This document shows positions 1 through 8,977 of a stretch of DNA of 64,000 bases, one piece after another. Position 1 is the first letter of the stretch, and each line of letters starts with the position of its first letter. A program made the position numbers and the translations under genes. Below the pieces are notes generated by a model, which saw nothing but the letters and a program-made list of their open reading frames with translations, was not told where the DNA came from and made no database searches. This DNA is from Planctomycetota bacterium. GTDB taxonomy: Bacteria; Planctomycetota; J058; JAJDCQ01. The stretch spans positions 29,396-93,395 of the forward strand of contig JAJDCQ010000049.1 in the NCBI GenBank assembly GCA_029260755.1, given 5' to 3'.

Positions 1-30
1 GTAGCTGGCGTAGAAACCGAAGAGGGAACT

Positions 31-582
31 GTGGTCTTGGGTCAACAGGACATGTGCACGCCAATTCGCTGGCTGGCGATCGTGGCAACCGCATCTACCG
101 GCTTGGGAATCGCTGGATCGGGGGCCTATCTAGGCGGCGGCGAGGGTGTCTACCTACTTTGCATTGCGCTCGCGTACTCGATTGTCCTGCCGCCGCTCAT
201 CTTCGCATGCTCACGCATCCCCTCCAGACGCGCACGGTTCGGATGCTCGATCGCGCTCATGATCCCACTGGCCTCCTTCTTCATCGCGAACGCATGGGTG
301 GCGCTACTCACACGAGTGCACGCCGAGTCGATGGTGCCGAGAATCGAGGTGCGAGCGTGGAACGAGAGCGCGGATCTCTCGCAGGAGGTGTGGGTGGATG
401 AGAGGACCACTCTCTGTGTCTATCGCGTGACTCCCTGGGGCGCTCGCATTGGGGTATGGGAACGCGGAGAGCTGATTCAGGTGGTGGACCTCGAGCGCCG
501 GGAAGAGGCATACCTGGTCACTGGAGCCACTTGGGTCCACTTTCAGACCTCGGGCGGGGGCATGGTCTGGCCCAATCGCTAG
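31..582 (+). CDS. Hypothetical inner-membrane protein, three TM segments
   Basis: A 183-residue protein that I do not recognise. Three hydrophobic segments can be seen at about residues 11-33, 42-62 and 72-93. They are followed by a soluble C-terminal half of about 85 residues that is probably extracytoplasmic or cytosolic depending on topology. The GTG at 31 is preferred because a purine-rich AGAGGGA lies just upstream. The ATG at 52 is the alternative and has a weaker site. No catalytic motif is visible. The gene stands alone at the window edge, so its operon context upstream is unknown. Confidence 0.55.
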   Translation: MVLGQQDMCTPIRWLAIVATASTGLGIAGSGAYLGGGEGVYLLCIALAYSIVLPPLIFACSRIPSRRARFGCSIALMIPLASFFIANAWVALLTRVHAESMVPRIEVRAWNESADLSQEVWVDERTTLCVYRVTPWGARIGVWERGELIQVVDLERREEAYLVTGATWVHFQTSGGGMVWPNR

Positions 583-760
583 TCGCCGACGCGTCGCACG
601 TCGACCTGGACGATCCGTAGTCGCCAGGGTCAGGCCCATGGTGCTTGCTGCTTGTTCTCGCGATGCTTGGCGACGACAGCCCCGAGGCCGGCGACACTTC
701 GACGCGTCGGCGCCTGCTTCACGGCGAGGCAATCGAGAGTGTCGTGCGCCATCGGCGGCT

Positions 761-1003
761 CTAGGGAAGCGACCAGTAAAGGACCCACTCGCGCTTCGCC
801 GCCTGGTTTCTGACGACGCAAGCGAACTGGGTGGCGTCCAGTCGGACCGCGTCGATCCGAATCCGATCGCGTGTTGGAAAGCGCTTGAGCTCCAGCACGC
901 GCGCGTTCGCGAGATCAAGAATCCCAATCAGTGACTCATCGGTACGTGACCCCCCGCCTTGGATCATGACGTAGTGCCCGGGATCTTCGGCCCAGCGATT
1001 CAC
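761..1003 (-). pseudogene. Orphan C-terminal fragment, possible frameshifted small secreted protein
   Basis: The 80-residue frame has natural protein composition and opens with GTG. The same frame stays open and protein-like upstream to about 1090, without a good start. A strong Shine-Dalgarno (GGGAGGAA) followed by ATG at 1053 begins a different frame. That frame encodes a short signal-like peptide (MIGTRVLVASVTAIS) and stops at about 1000, overlapping the GTG as GTGA. The simplest reading is one gene with a frameshift near 1000-1050. A coupled leader plus small gene is the alternative. The pattern of a GRT motif followed by a D-L motif about nine residues on resembles the fragment at 6733-7050, so both may be remnants of one unknown family. 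Confidence 0.4.
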
Positions 1004-1094
1004 CTCGGAGAGATAGCCGTGACCGAAGCCACGAGGACGCGAGTCCCGATCATGTGTGTTCCTCCCATCAAGTCGCGCGCCACGTGAGGCCGCG

Positions 1095-2423
1095 CTACGG
1101 CCCGACGAGCGCCGCGTCCGCGTCCGACGTCGACGCCTGGACGAGCGCTCCGCCCTCGCGGTTCGTCTCGATCAGAGCGTCGAGGAGCTGATCGAGGGTC
1201 GTCGGCTTCTCGCCGGTCTTCGCGGATCGCAGCGGCTGGAGGACGTCGAGACGGTGCCGCTCGGACGACCAGGCGACGAGGGCGCTCCGTCCCTCGCGCG
1301 CGAGAAACGCGGTGAGGTCGGGTGTTCCGACCGCCGCCTCGAGCTCCGAGCGCCGGACCATCGTCTTGCCCTGAACGACGGCGAAGAGGGTCACGCTGCG
1401 CGCCTCGAGCCGCTCGAGCGCGCTGGCGATCTCGTCGAGCGCCCGGTGTCGATCGCCCTCGACGGCGAGCTCGATCCGGGCGCCCGCGACGTCGTCGACC
1501 CGGTCGACGAGACGTCCTCGCCCCTCGACGACCACCAGGACGTCGTCCTCCGGGCCGGTCCTCCGGGCGAGCGCTTCGAGGCCCGCCTGGAGCTCGTCCG
1601 GATCGAGCGCGGCCGCCGTGACCGCATGTCCGAGCAGCGCCAGCCCCTCGGGGTCGCGCAGGGCCGCGGCGACCTCGTCGGTGCGGTCGCTCACCACGAG
1701 CGCCTGGGTCGTCGAGCGGGTGATCGCCTCGGTGAACCAGTCCTCACGCGTCCGGGGCGCCAGGTTCTCGGCGAGGTCCACGGCGATCGCGTCGGCGAGG
1801 CGTCCCGCCGTCGCCGGGCCGAGGTGCGTCGCCACGGCCGCCCAGTTCTCCTCGTCGAGGTTCCACGACAGGAGGAGCTGGCTGAAGAAGTCCCAGCCTC
1901 GCTCGAAGTCGTCGAGGTCCTCGCGCGTCGTCACCGCGAGCGCCCGCTCGTAGACGACCTGGTCGGACGCGACCGCCGTCACCTCGACATCCACGGCCGC
2001 CCGGAGCTCGTAGGTCTCGTCGGCCACGAAGAACGCCGGGAACCAGGCGTAGAACCAGAGAAACGTGTTCGGCCACCACACGCCCGCGCGTCCGACGAAG
2101 CTCGCCTCGAGCCCGGTGACTCTCAGGGCTAGCACCAGGTCGGCGTCGCCGGAGCTCGCTTCGGCTGGATCCGACTCGATGCTCTCGAACAGTCCGATCA
2201 GCTCGAGTCGTTCGCGCGTCCGTTCGCGGACCGACCGGGCGAACTCGTTCGACTCGTAGGAGGCGGCGAGGCCCGTGCCATCGACGGCGGGCGCGAGGGC
2301 GAGGGCGTGCTCGACGGGGAGCGGAGCGCGCGAGAGCGTGGAGCCCGGATCGACGGTCGGGTGAGTGGCGCAGCCGCTGGCCACCCCGAGGACGACGAGT
2401 GCAGGGGCGAGAAGACGTTGCAT
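1095..2423 (-). CDS. Hypothetical lipoprotein
   Basis: A 442-residue protein with a short signal peptide and a lipobox ending Gly-Val-Ala-Ser-Gly-Cys (Cys18), so it is probably attached to a membrane after export. The mature part has an N-terminal region reminiscent of envelope lipoproteins that form an alpha-beta sandwich, with aromatic-rich strands around residues 125-150. The C-terminal 200 residues are charged and largely helical. I do not recognise a specific family. A GTGAGG motif precedes the ATG. The gene is divergent from the large propeller lipoprotein at 2653, with about 230 bases between them that must hold both promoters. No clear promoter hexamers were identified there. Confidence 0.7.
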   Translation of the reverse strand: MQRLLAPALVVLGVASGCATHPTVDPGSTLSRAPLPVEHALALAPAVDGTGLAASYESNEFARSVRERTRERLELIGLFESIESDPAEASSGDADLVLALRVTGLEASFVGRAGVWWPNTFLWFYAWFPAFFVADETYELRAAVDVEVTAVASDQVVYERALAVTTREDLDDFERGWDFFSQLLLSWNLDEENWAAVATHLGPATAGRLADAIAVDLAENLAPRTREDWFTEAITRSTTQALVVSDRTDEVAAALRDPEGLALLGHAVTAAALDPDELQAGLEALARRTGPEDDVLVVVEGRGRLVDRVDDVAGARIELAVEGDRHRALDEIASALERLEARSVTLFAVVQGKTMVRRSELEAAVGTPDLTAFLAREGRSALVAWSSERHRLDVLQPLRSAKTGEKPTTLDQLLDALIETNREGGALVQASTSDADAALVGP

Positions 2424-2652
2424 GAGCTGAACCTCACCGCGAAGCCTAGCACTTCACCGCTGGAGCCGGAAGTTGGATCTCGGGAAATCGACTCCGGCCT
2501 CCCGCCGCGGAGAGTCGCTCGGGGAATCCCCGTCGGCCCCGTGGGGCGTTGACCTCAGCGGCGGCGCCTTCCGAGAAGGTCCTTGTCGCGACCTCGGCCC
2601 GTCGGTCTACTGTCCGTGTTCGATTGTCCGTGTCGTCTGGATATTGCGACTC

Positions 2653-5600
2653 ATGGCCGCACGCTCTCTTCGCCTCCTCGCGCTGATCCTCGCGACCCTC
2701 GCTCTCACCGGAGCGACGAGCGGTTGCGGCGTCGTCATCACCGGCGTCGTGATCGCGGCCGCCGGAGGGGGCGGCGGAGGTGGCGGCGGTGGCGGTGGCG
2801 GCGGTGCGGGGGCGCCCGCGCCGAGGCCGTCACCTCGCCCACCGCCTCGGCCACCTCCACCACCTCCTCCGCCTCCGCCTCCACCGCCACCGCCCCCCGC
2901 GGCGACGGACGTGAGCTTCACGGTCGACCCGAGCAGCGGTCCCCTCGGGGCGACGCTCGTGCCTGCGGTCGAGGTCACCGTCGTCGATGCCGCGGGTCAG
3001 CGGATCGCCGGGGCGACCGACGAGATCACCGTCGCCATCGAGCCGAACGCGGAGGGCGCGCAGCTCCTCGGTACGGTGATCGTCTCCGCGGTGGATGGGG
3101 TCGCGCGGTTCACCGACCTCGAGGTCGACCGTCCGGGCGTCGGGCTCCGCCTCCGGGCGACCGCGGCCGGGCTCGATCCCGACGTCTCCGACCCGTTCGA
3201 CATCGCCGAGGCCGCCGCCCTCGTGTTCACCCTCGACCCGCCCGGGTTCACCGCCGTCCGCGCTCCGTTCGCGGTCGAGGTGACCGTCGTCGACCTCGCC
3301 GGGCAGCGGGTCGTCGGCGCGACGAACAGCGTGACGGTGGCGCTGGCCTCGAACCCGGTCGGGGCGCAGCTCCTCGGCTCGCGGGTCGCCAACGCGGTCG
3401 ACGGCGTCGCCCGACTCGGTGACCTGCGCGTCGACCGCGCCGGAACGTTCACCCTCCGGGCGAGCTCGGGCAGCCTCGCGACCGACGACTCGACCTCGTT
3501 CGAGATCGTCGTCGTCGTCGACACGGCGATCCGGGTCGACCGGTTCGACGCGGCTCGCCGACGCGTCCCGATCGGCGCGTCGGTCCGCCTCGACTTCGCG
3601 TTCAGCGGGGGGCAGCCGACCGACGTCCTCCTCGAGCCCGGATCGATCGACCTCACCGGTCAGAGCTCGGTCGACGTCGTCCCCTTCCCCGAGACGCCGA
3701 CGAGCGCCGATCCGCGGGCGGCGTTCAAGCTGCGAGCGACCGACCAGCCGATCGCCCAGGAGCAGGTCGAGCTGGCTCACGCGCGGCGCGCGGGCGGGCC
3801 AGGGCAGGACGTGCCGCGAGAGCTCGCGACCTTCCCCGACGGAACCTCGATCGCGAGCGGGTTCTTCCAGGGCCAGGCGGTGTTCGGGCCGGGTGAGGCG
3901 GCGGGAGCGAACCAGCTGGGCGAGACGACCGTGACGGCCGTCGGGGACAAGGACGTCTGGGTCGGTCGGTTCAACGAGGATGGCACTCTTCGAGCGGTGA
4001 CCACCGCGTCGTGTACGGCAGCGATCTTCAGTCGTGTCTGCGCGACGTTCGCCGACGGAAGCTGCGTGATCGCCGGCGGCTTCACCGGTCAGGCGACCTT
4101 CGGTCCGGGCGAGCTCGCCGGACCGGGCCGTGCCGGCGAGACGGTCCTTCCTTCGACCGGCATGTTCCTCGCTCGTTTCAACGACGACCTCTCGCTCGCC
4201 TGGGCCGTTGGCGCGCCGGGGGCCGGAGGCGGCCTCGTCGATCGAAGCTACGGCGTCGCTGCGTGCCCCGATGGGTCGGTGGTCGTGACCGGACTGCTCG
4301 ACGCCGTGACGACGTTCGGCGCGGGCGAGCCCGGTGAGACCACGCTGCCGTCCATCGGGATCTTCGTGGCGCGGTTCGCCTCCGACGGCTCGCTGTTGTG
4401 GGCGCGCCACGCCGCGGGGCCGCCGTCGGACGCGGTCGTGTTGAGCGCCGACGCGTTCGGAGACGGGAGCTCCGCGATCACCGGGTTCATCGGTGCCGGA
4501 GCGACGGTCTTCGGCCAGGGCGAGCTGCCCGGCCCCGGACGAGAGGGCGAGACGACGCTCGCAGGGACCGGTCGCGAGGGTTTCGTCGCTCGCTACACCG
4601 CCGACGGCAGTCTCGCCTGGGCGCGGCAGACCGAAGACGGCACGACTCAGGGTCAGAGCGTCGCGTTCGGACCCGATGGAAGTGTCGTCGCAACCGGGTT
4701 CTTCTCGGGCTCCCCGACCTTCAGTCCCGGCGAAGCGGCCGGGGTCGATACGGACGGAGCGACCGAGCTCGTGAGTCAGGGACGAGACGTCTACGTCGTG
4801 CGATACACCGCGGACGGGCGGCTCGACTGGGCCCGCCGGGCGGGTAGCAGCGAGACCGACATCGGGGTGAGCATCGACGTCCTTCCAGACGGGACGCTCG
4901 CGGTCACCGGTATCTTCCAGGGCGACATCACCTTCGGGCCAGGCGAGTTCCCGGCGCCTGGGCAGACCGGCGAGCTCCAGCTCTTCCGCGCTGGCGACGT
5001 AGATCTCTTCGTCGCTCGCTACGACGTCGACGGGCGGGTGACGTTCGCTCAAGGCGCGGGCGGATCTTCTCTCGACGAGGGGCACGGAGTGGGCTCGATC
5101 TCGGACGGTCGAATCGCCCTCGGCGCGGCTTCCCGGAGCCCGGCCGTGACCCTGGGGGCCGGCGATCCCAACGAAACGACCCTCGCGACCGCGGGCGGCG
5201 ACGACATCCTCATCGCCCGTTACGACCCCGAGAACTACCGCCTCGTCGAGCTCCTCCCCGGGCGGCTCGCGACCGCCCGGAGCGCTGGCGGCGATCAGAA
5301 CGAGACGGCCCACGCCGCGAGCGCGTTCCCGGACGCCTCGGTCGTCGTCGCGGGCGCGTTCGCCGGCGCGGCGACCTTCGGCGAGAACGACCCGAACGAG
5401 ACGCTCCTCACCTCGCTCGGCACCGACGACGTCTTCGTCGCCCGCTACGACGCCGACGGACGTCTCCGGTGGGCGGTGGAGGGATCCGGCGCGGGCGCCG
5501 ACGCGGCTCTCGCGGTGGCGGCCGCGCCCGATGACGGAGCGTTCGCGGCCGGGCGATTCTCGAGCGACCTGACCCTCGGGGCCGGCCTCCCGACGCAGGC

Positions 5601-6651
5601 GGACCTCGTCTCGAGCGGCGGCACCGATGCGTTCCTGGCCCGCTTCGACCGCGACGGCGTCCTGATCTGGGCCGTCGAGGTCGGCGCCGCCGGCGACGAC
5701 GCGGCGCTCGGCGTCGGCGCGCTCGCCGACGGCGGGGCGATCGTCGCCGGGCGGTTCGAGGGCACGGTCGTGCTCGGCGCAGGGGAGCCGAACGAGACGA
5801 GCCTCGTCTCCGCCGGCGCCGCAGACGTCTTCGTCGCCCGCTACGACCGGGACGGCGCCCTCGTCTGGGCGAAGCGAGCCGGAGGGGCCGGAGACGACGA
5901 GGCGCTCGCCGCCGCCACGTTCGGAGGCGGCGACGCCGTCGTGGTCGGCCAGCTCGACACTCAAGCCGTCTTCGGGCCAGGAGAGCCCGGACAGGCGACG
6001 CTCGACGCCAGCCCGACGGGCGCGTTCATCGCCCGCTTCGCCGTCGAGGACGGAACGCTCCAGTTCGCTCGGCGCTCGGGCGGCGGCGACGACGAGCGGG
6101 CGACCGGCGTCGCGACTCTCGCCGATGGAAGCGCCGTGGCGGTCGGTCACTTCACCGGCGACGTGACGCTGGGCCCCGGCGAGCTCGGACAGACGACGCT
6201 CAACTCGGCAGGTGCGACCGACCTCTTCGTGGCTCGCGTCGACGCGGCCGGTGACCTCATCTGGGCACGGCGCGCGGGCGGGACCGGCCTCGACGAGGCA
6301 CGGGCCGTCGCCGCGCTCTTCGACGGTCGAATCGCCGTCACCGGCAGCTTCTCGGGAACGGCCGTCTTCGGCCCCGGCCAGGCGCGGCAGACCTCGCTCG
6401 TCTCCGCCGGAGCGACCGACACGTTCCTGGCCCGGTTCGACGCAACCGGGCTGCTCGTGGAGGCGACCGGCGCGGGCGGCCCGACCGACGATGTCGGCCA
6501 CGGCGTGGCGATGCCGGGCGACGAGGGCGCCTTCCTGGTCGGCCGGTTCACCGGCTCGGCCGTGTTCGATGCCGGTCAGCCGAACGAGACCACGATCTCC
6601 GCCGGCGGCCCCGGCGACGCGTTCGTGGCGCGCCAGTTCCCGAGCGAGTAG
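2653..6651 (+). CDS. Large lipoprotein: Gly/Pro linker, two Ig-like domains, SBBP-type propeller repeats
   Basis: The frame is open from 2473, but the ATG at 2653 begins a clear lipoprotein signal (lipobox near SGC, about residue 27), giving 1,332 residues. The mature protein starts with 14 consecutive Gly codons and then a Pro-rich segment ending in 16 Pro codons, apparently a long extended stalk. Two bacterial Ig-like domains follow (about residues 85-190 and 190-300). The rest is made of roughly 15 repeats of about 55-65 residues. Each has an F/V-A-R-[FY]-D-x-D-G core and a G-x-F-x-G-x-x-x-F-G-x-G-E strand, typical of SBBP-like beta-propeller repeats. The likely role is a surface-displayed binding or scaffold protein. 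Ligand and partners cannot be inferred. Confidence 0.85.
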   Translation: MAARSLRLLALILATLALTGATSGCGVVITGVVIAAAGGGGGGGGGGGGGGAGAPAPRPSPRPPPRPPPPPPPPPPPPPPPPAATDVSFTVDPSSGPLGATLVPAVEVTVVDAAGQRIAGATDEITVAIEPNAEGAQLLGTVIVSAVDGVARFTDLEVDRPGVGLRLRATAAGLDPDVSDPFDIAEAAALVFTLDPPGFTAVRAPFAVEVTVVDLAGQRVVGATNSVTVALASNPVGAQLLGSRVANAVDGVARLGDLRVDRAGTFTLRASSGSLATDDSTSFEIVVVVDTAIRVDRFDAARRRVPIGASVRLDFAFSGGQPTDVLLEPGSIDLTGQSSVDVVPFPETPTSADPRAAFKLRATDQPIAQEQVELAHARRAGGPGQDVPRELATFPDGTSIASGFFQGQAVFGPGEAAGANQLGETTVTAVGDKDVWVGRFNEDGTLRAVTTASCTAAIFSRVCATFADGSCVIAGGFTGQATFGPGELAGPGRAGETVLPSTGMFLARFNDDLSLAWAVGAPGAGGGLVDRSYGVAACPDGSVVVTGLLDAVTTFGAGEPGETTLPSIGIFVARFASDGSLLWARHAAGPPSDAVVLSADAFGDGSSAITGFIGAGATVFGQGELPGPGREGETTLAGTGREGFVARYTADGSLAWARQTEDGTTQGQSVAFGPDGSVVATGFFSGSPTFSPGEAAGVDTDGATELVSQGRDVYVVRYTADGRLDWARRAGSSETDIGVSIDVLPDGTLAVTGIFQGDITFGPGEFPAPGQTGELQLFRAGDVDLFVARYDVDGRVTFAQGAGGSSLDEGHGVGSISDGRIALGAASRSPAVTLGAGDPNETTLATAGGDDILIARYDPENYRLVELLPGRLATARSAGGDQNETAHAASAFPDASVVVAGAFAGAATFGENDPNETLLTSLGTDDVFVARYDADGRLRWAVEGSGAGADAALAVAAAPDDGAFAAGRFSSDLTLGAGLPTQADLVSSGGTDAFLARFDRDGVLIWAVEVGAAGDDAALGVGALADGGAIVAGRFEGTVVLGAGEPNETSLVSAGAADVFVARYDRDGALVWAKRAGGAGDDEALAAATFGGGDAVVVGQLDTQAVFGPGEPGQATLDASPTGAFIARFAVEDGTLQFARRSGGGDDERATGVATLADGSAVAVGHFTGDVTLGPGELGQTTLNSAGATDLFVARVDAAGDLIWARRAGGTGLDEARAVAALFDGRIAVTGSFSGTAVFGPGQARQTSLVSAGATDTFLARFDATGLLVEATGAGGPTDDVGHGVAMPGDEGAFLVGRFTGSAVFDAGQPNETTISAGGPGDAFVARQFPSE
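2764..2898 (+). repeat. Low-complexity Gly- and Pro-codon tracts
   Basis: Inside the propeller lipoprotein, 2764-2805 is an uninterrupted run of 14 glycine codons, and 2851-2898 is a run of 16 proline codons preceded by a Pro/Arg-rich segment. The synonymous codons are mixed, so the runs are not a simple trinucleotide expansion. They could still vary by slippage. Together they probably form an extended linker between the lipid anchor and the folded domains. Confidence 0.85.
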
Positions 6652-6732
6652 ACGCCGGGACACCTCGTCCACCGCGATGGCGACAAGGTCATCGTCTACC
6701 CGCTTCCCGAGGGCAAACCGACCGAGATCGCG

Positions 6733-7050
6733 ATGCCGGTCAGAGGCTCGATCGACCTGCAAGGCCTCCCGTTCACCCTCGGCGCGACCAGCGCGACCGC
6801 CAACAGGGAGGTCGTCCTCTTCACCACCGGCCAGTTCCGGACGGGCAGGGAGATTCCCTGCGGGTACATCGACCTCGTGGCGGGAAAGGCGACGCTGTTG
6901 AAGTCGTATCCGCCGAACACGACGCTTCAGTTCTCGCGCGCCGCGTTCGCTGACGACGGCGGCCTTCTGATTCCGGTTCATTACGCGTCGATGGACACCG
7001 CTCCGTACCAGTACTCGAGCGACCTCTTCCATGCCGACCTTGCGCCGTGA
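6733..7050 (+). pseudogene. Orphan C-terminal gene fragment downstream of the propeller gene
   Basis: A 105-residue frame with natural composition. Protein-like sequence continues upstream in the same frame right back to the TAG at 6649-6651 that ends the propeller lipoprotein, 27 codons before the first ATG. The sequence does not look like another SBBP repeat. It therefore seems to be the tail of a different gene whose 5' part is lost, now joined in frame behind the stop. No convincing ribosome site precedes 6733. It resembles the fragment at 761-1003 in spacing of a GRT/GRE motif and a following DL. Translation as a short independent protein cannot be excluded. Confidence 0.4.
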
Positions 7051-7105
7051 ACGTGGCCTGCTCTCCGGTCGCCGTGTCAGGGTCGGTCACTCCAGGGAGG
7101 TGAAG

Positions 7106-8212
7106 ATGAGCGGATCAAGCCTTGTGGCGAGAGGCCTTGCCGGAGCCATGACCGCGGCCCTGGTCGGCGTGACCGCTACGGTCGTGCTCGCGGATGACAC
7201 CGACGTTGCAGCGCTCGGCAAGCGTCTGCGCAAGGCCAAGTCGGGGAAGGAACGTGGTCAAGCTGCTGATGCGTTGAAGGCGCTCGGCGAGGAGGCCGGC
7301 GACGCGGTGCCGGCGCTCGTCGCCGCCCTGGCTGACGACGAGCCCGTCCGAGACTCCAGCGAGGGAGGGTTCAGGATCGAGGGGGATCCGGACACCGTTG
7401 CACGGCACGCCATGATGGCGCTCGAGGAGGTGGGCGCCCCGGCGATCGACCCGCTCATCGACGCCCTCGGTGAGCGAAACGCGAACGTCCGGAGCCATGC
7501 CTCGGAGGCGCTCGAGTCGCTGGCGATGCGCGCGGAAGGACTGCCGGATGAGGAGGCCGTCGCGTGGAGGGGGCGCTTCGCCCGTGCGGCGAGGCCACTC
7601 GTGAAGATCCTCGTCAAGGATGGCAAGCGGCCCGCGCCGAAGAAGAGCAAGCCAGCGAAGAAGCCGACCGGTGCTGGGGTGATCGAGTTCGGCGACGCCG
7701 GCGGCGGCCCCACCCCGGCAGACCGAGCGGTCAAGATTCTCGGCATCATAGGCGCCCGCGCCGTCGCCCCCGTGACCGACGTGCTCAAACATCGAGACCG
7801 CGACGTTCGGCGCCGAGCCGCACAGGTTCTCTCGCTCGTCGGCGCCGAGGCCGAGCCCGCCCTCGATCCCCTCCTCGACGCGCTGGGTGACCACGAGGGC
7901 AAGAAGCTGCGGCAGCGACCGGTCGATGAGGGCGAGCTCGACACGTTCGCCAACTTCTTCGCGGGAGCCAGCAAGACCGTCGGGGGATTCGCGGCGGTCG
8001 CTCTCTCGAACATCGGCGAGCCGGCGGTCGAGAGCCTCATTCAGCGGCTACGCGACGAGGACGCGGCGGTACGCGAGAACGCTCTTCGCGCTCTCAACGG
8101 CATCGGCAAGCCTGCGAGCGCGGCGATCCCGGCCGTGGAGGCCCTGCTCGAGGATCCCGATGAACGCGTGCGAATCGGTGCGTCGGTGACGCTTCGGACG
8201 CTCGAGCGATGA
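7106..8212 (+). CDS. Exported HEAT-repeat protein
   Basis: The ATG at 7106 has a strong AGGGAGGTG site four bases upstream and starts a typical signal peptide, giving 368 residues. The mature protein is built of HEAT or PBS-lyase-like helical repeats. Recurrent segments such as A-V-P-A-L-V-A-A-L and P-L-I-D-A-L-G appear at about residues 60-90, 110-140, 215-265 and 300-365. A Lys/Pro-rich insert near residues 175-195 interrupts the solenoid. Such repeats act as protein-binding scaffolds and no catalytic residues are seen. It is likely periplasmic or membrane-associated, and its partner is unknown. Confidence 0.85.
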   Translation: MSGSSLVARGLAGAMTAALVGVTATVVLADDTDVAALGKRLRKAKSGKERGQAADALKALGEEAGDAVPALVAALADDEPVRDSSEGGFRIEGDPDTVARHAMMALEEVGAPAIDPLIDALGERNANVRSHASEALESLAMRAEGLPDEEAVAWRGRFARAARPLVKILVKDGKRPAPKKSKPAKKPTGAGVIEFGDAGGGPTPADRAVKILGIIGARAVAPVTDVLKHRDRDVRRRAAQVLSLVGAEAEPALDPLLDALGDHEGKKLRQRPVDEGELDTFANFFAGASKTVGGFAAVALSNIGEPAVESLIQRLRDEDAAVRENALRALNGIGKPASAAIPAVEALLEDPDERVRIGASVTLRTLER

Positions 8213-8244
8213 GGGAGGCTCTCGACTCGGGTGTCGTCTGTCCG

Positions 8245-8400
8245 TCAACGACGTCGCGTCTCCTCGAGCAGGGCTCGTGCGGCGACGAGTAGGGGTCTCG
8301 GGTCTTCACTCGACGCCGCCGCATCGAGGAGATCGCAGACAACGGCGATACGCGTCGCGGGGTGGTTTGGGTGCAAGTCCGCGCCCCCAACATCCACCAC
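8245..8400 (-). CDS. Possible small protein or gene remnant, 51 aa
   Basis: This frame lies almost exactly in the gap between the HEAT gene and the plus-strand gene at 8408. It begins at GTG 8400 (or GTG 8397), after a G-rich TTGGGGGT stretch. It encodes a small protein with a proline/histidine N-terminus and an amphipathic helix ending in Arg residues. The composition is very protein-like and no competing frame covers the region. The frame also stays open upstream, antisense to 8408-8722, so it could be the tail of a decayed longer gene. No family is recognised. Confidence 0.35.
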   Translation of the reverse strand: MVDVGGADLHPNHPATRIAVVCDLLDAAASSEDPRPLLVAARALLEETRRR

Positions 8401-8407
8401 ACCCCCA

Positions 8408-8722
8408 ATGAGCGAGGCGATGCTCCACGTCGTCTTCCCGAGGCCGAGGCTGTTCTTCGGGGACCCCTCTCTCCGGATCAGTCTCGATGACGAGGCGATC
8501 TACGACGGGAGCTTCAAGGCCGGCGTTCACGAGGAGATCGCCGTCACGCCGGGCGCCTACGAGCTCGCCACGGTGATCGAGGTCGGCGCCGGGCTCGTGC
8601 GATGCCAGACGTGGACCGTCGAGATCGGCGATGCCGAGGCCTACACGGCGACCCTCCGCTACAGCCGCCTGTGGGGGAACTTCACGGCCGACCTCCGGGT
8701 GGAACCCGGTCGCGGGAGGTAG
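8408..8722 (+). CDS. Hypothetical small beta-rich protein
   Basis: The frame is open from 8231, but the region before 8408 reads poorly and the ATG at 8408 starts a compact 104-residue protein. It alternates short strands and turns (FGDPSLRISLDDEAIYDG, then a G-x-Y-E-L-x-T-x-I strand), the pattern of a small beta-sandwich such as a PEGA-like or carrier-type domain. There is no signal peptide or membrane segment, so it is probably cytosolic. No specific family is recognised. The ribosome site is weak. Confidence 0.55.
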   Translation: MSEAMLHVVFPRPRLFFGDPSLRISLDDEAIYDGSFKAGVHEEIAVTPGAYELATVIEVGAGLVRCQTWTVEIGDAEAYTATLRYSRLWGNFTADLRVEPGRGR

Positions 8723-8758
8723 TCGCACGAGCTCACGGCGCTCGCACCCGGCTGCTCG

Positions 8759-8977
8759 CTAGGCGGTGGGCTCGGCGCGCGCGCCAGCGGACCTCTGATC
8801 CCGAGAGGCGAGCTCGCTCGCGAGCGCTCGGACGGTGAGCATCACGAGCTCCTGCTCGTTCATGCCGAGCGCGGAGCCCGCGCGAGCGACCGAGGCGATG
8901 AAGCCCTCGAGCTCTGCATCGGTGACGTCGATCAGTCGGGCGTAGCGCTCCAGGTTCAGACGCAGCTCGTCATCCAT
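8759..8977 (-). CDS. Hypothetical small helical protein
   Basis: A 72-residue, mostly helical acidic protein starting MDDELRLNLERYARLIDV. An ATG four codons further upstream (8989) is an alternative start. There is no signal peptide, membrane segment or known motif. It lies just downstream of the ABC transporter pair on the same strand, about 75 bases past the permease stop, and could be co-transcribed with it. A small regulatory or adaptor protein is possible, but function is unknown. Confidence 0.5.
   Translation of the reverse strand: MDDELRLNLERYARLIDVTDAELEGFIASVARAGSALGMNEQELVMLTVRALASELASRDQRSAGARAEPTA

Noticed and set aside
630..752. A 40-residue minus-strand frame starting MAHDTLDCLAVKQAP
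   Set aside because: No ribosome site, very short and not conserved in pattern. It might be a remnant of the fragment at 761-1003 but cannot be supported.
6649..6651. Recoding of the TAG after the propeller gene, for example as pyrrolysine or readthrough
   Set aside because: The downstream segment does not continue the propeller fold, so fusion after a real stop is simpler.
2830..7032. A 1,400-codon minus-strand frame across the propeller gene
   Set aside because: It is a codon-bias shadow of the plus-strand repeats. Its translation is Arg/Asp/Glu-rich with no domain, and the plus strand shows clear SBBP repeats.
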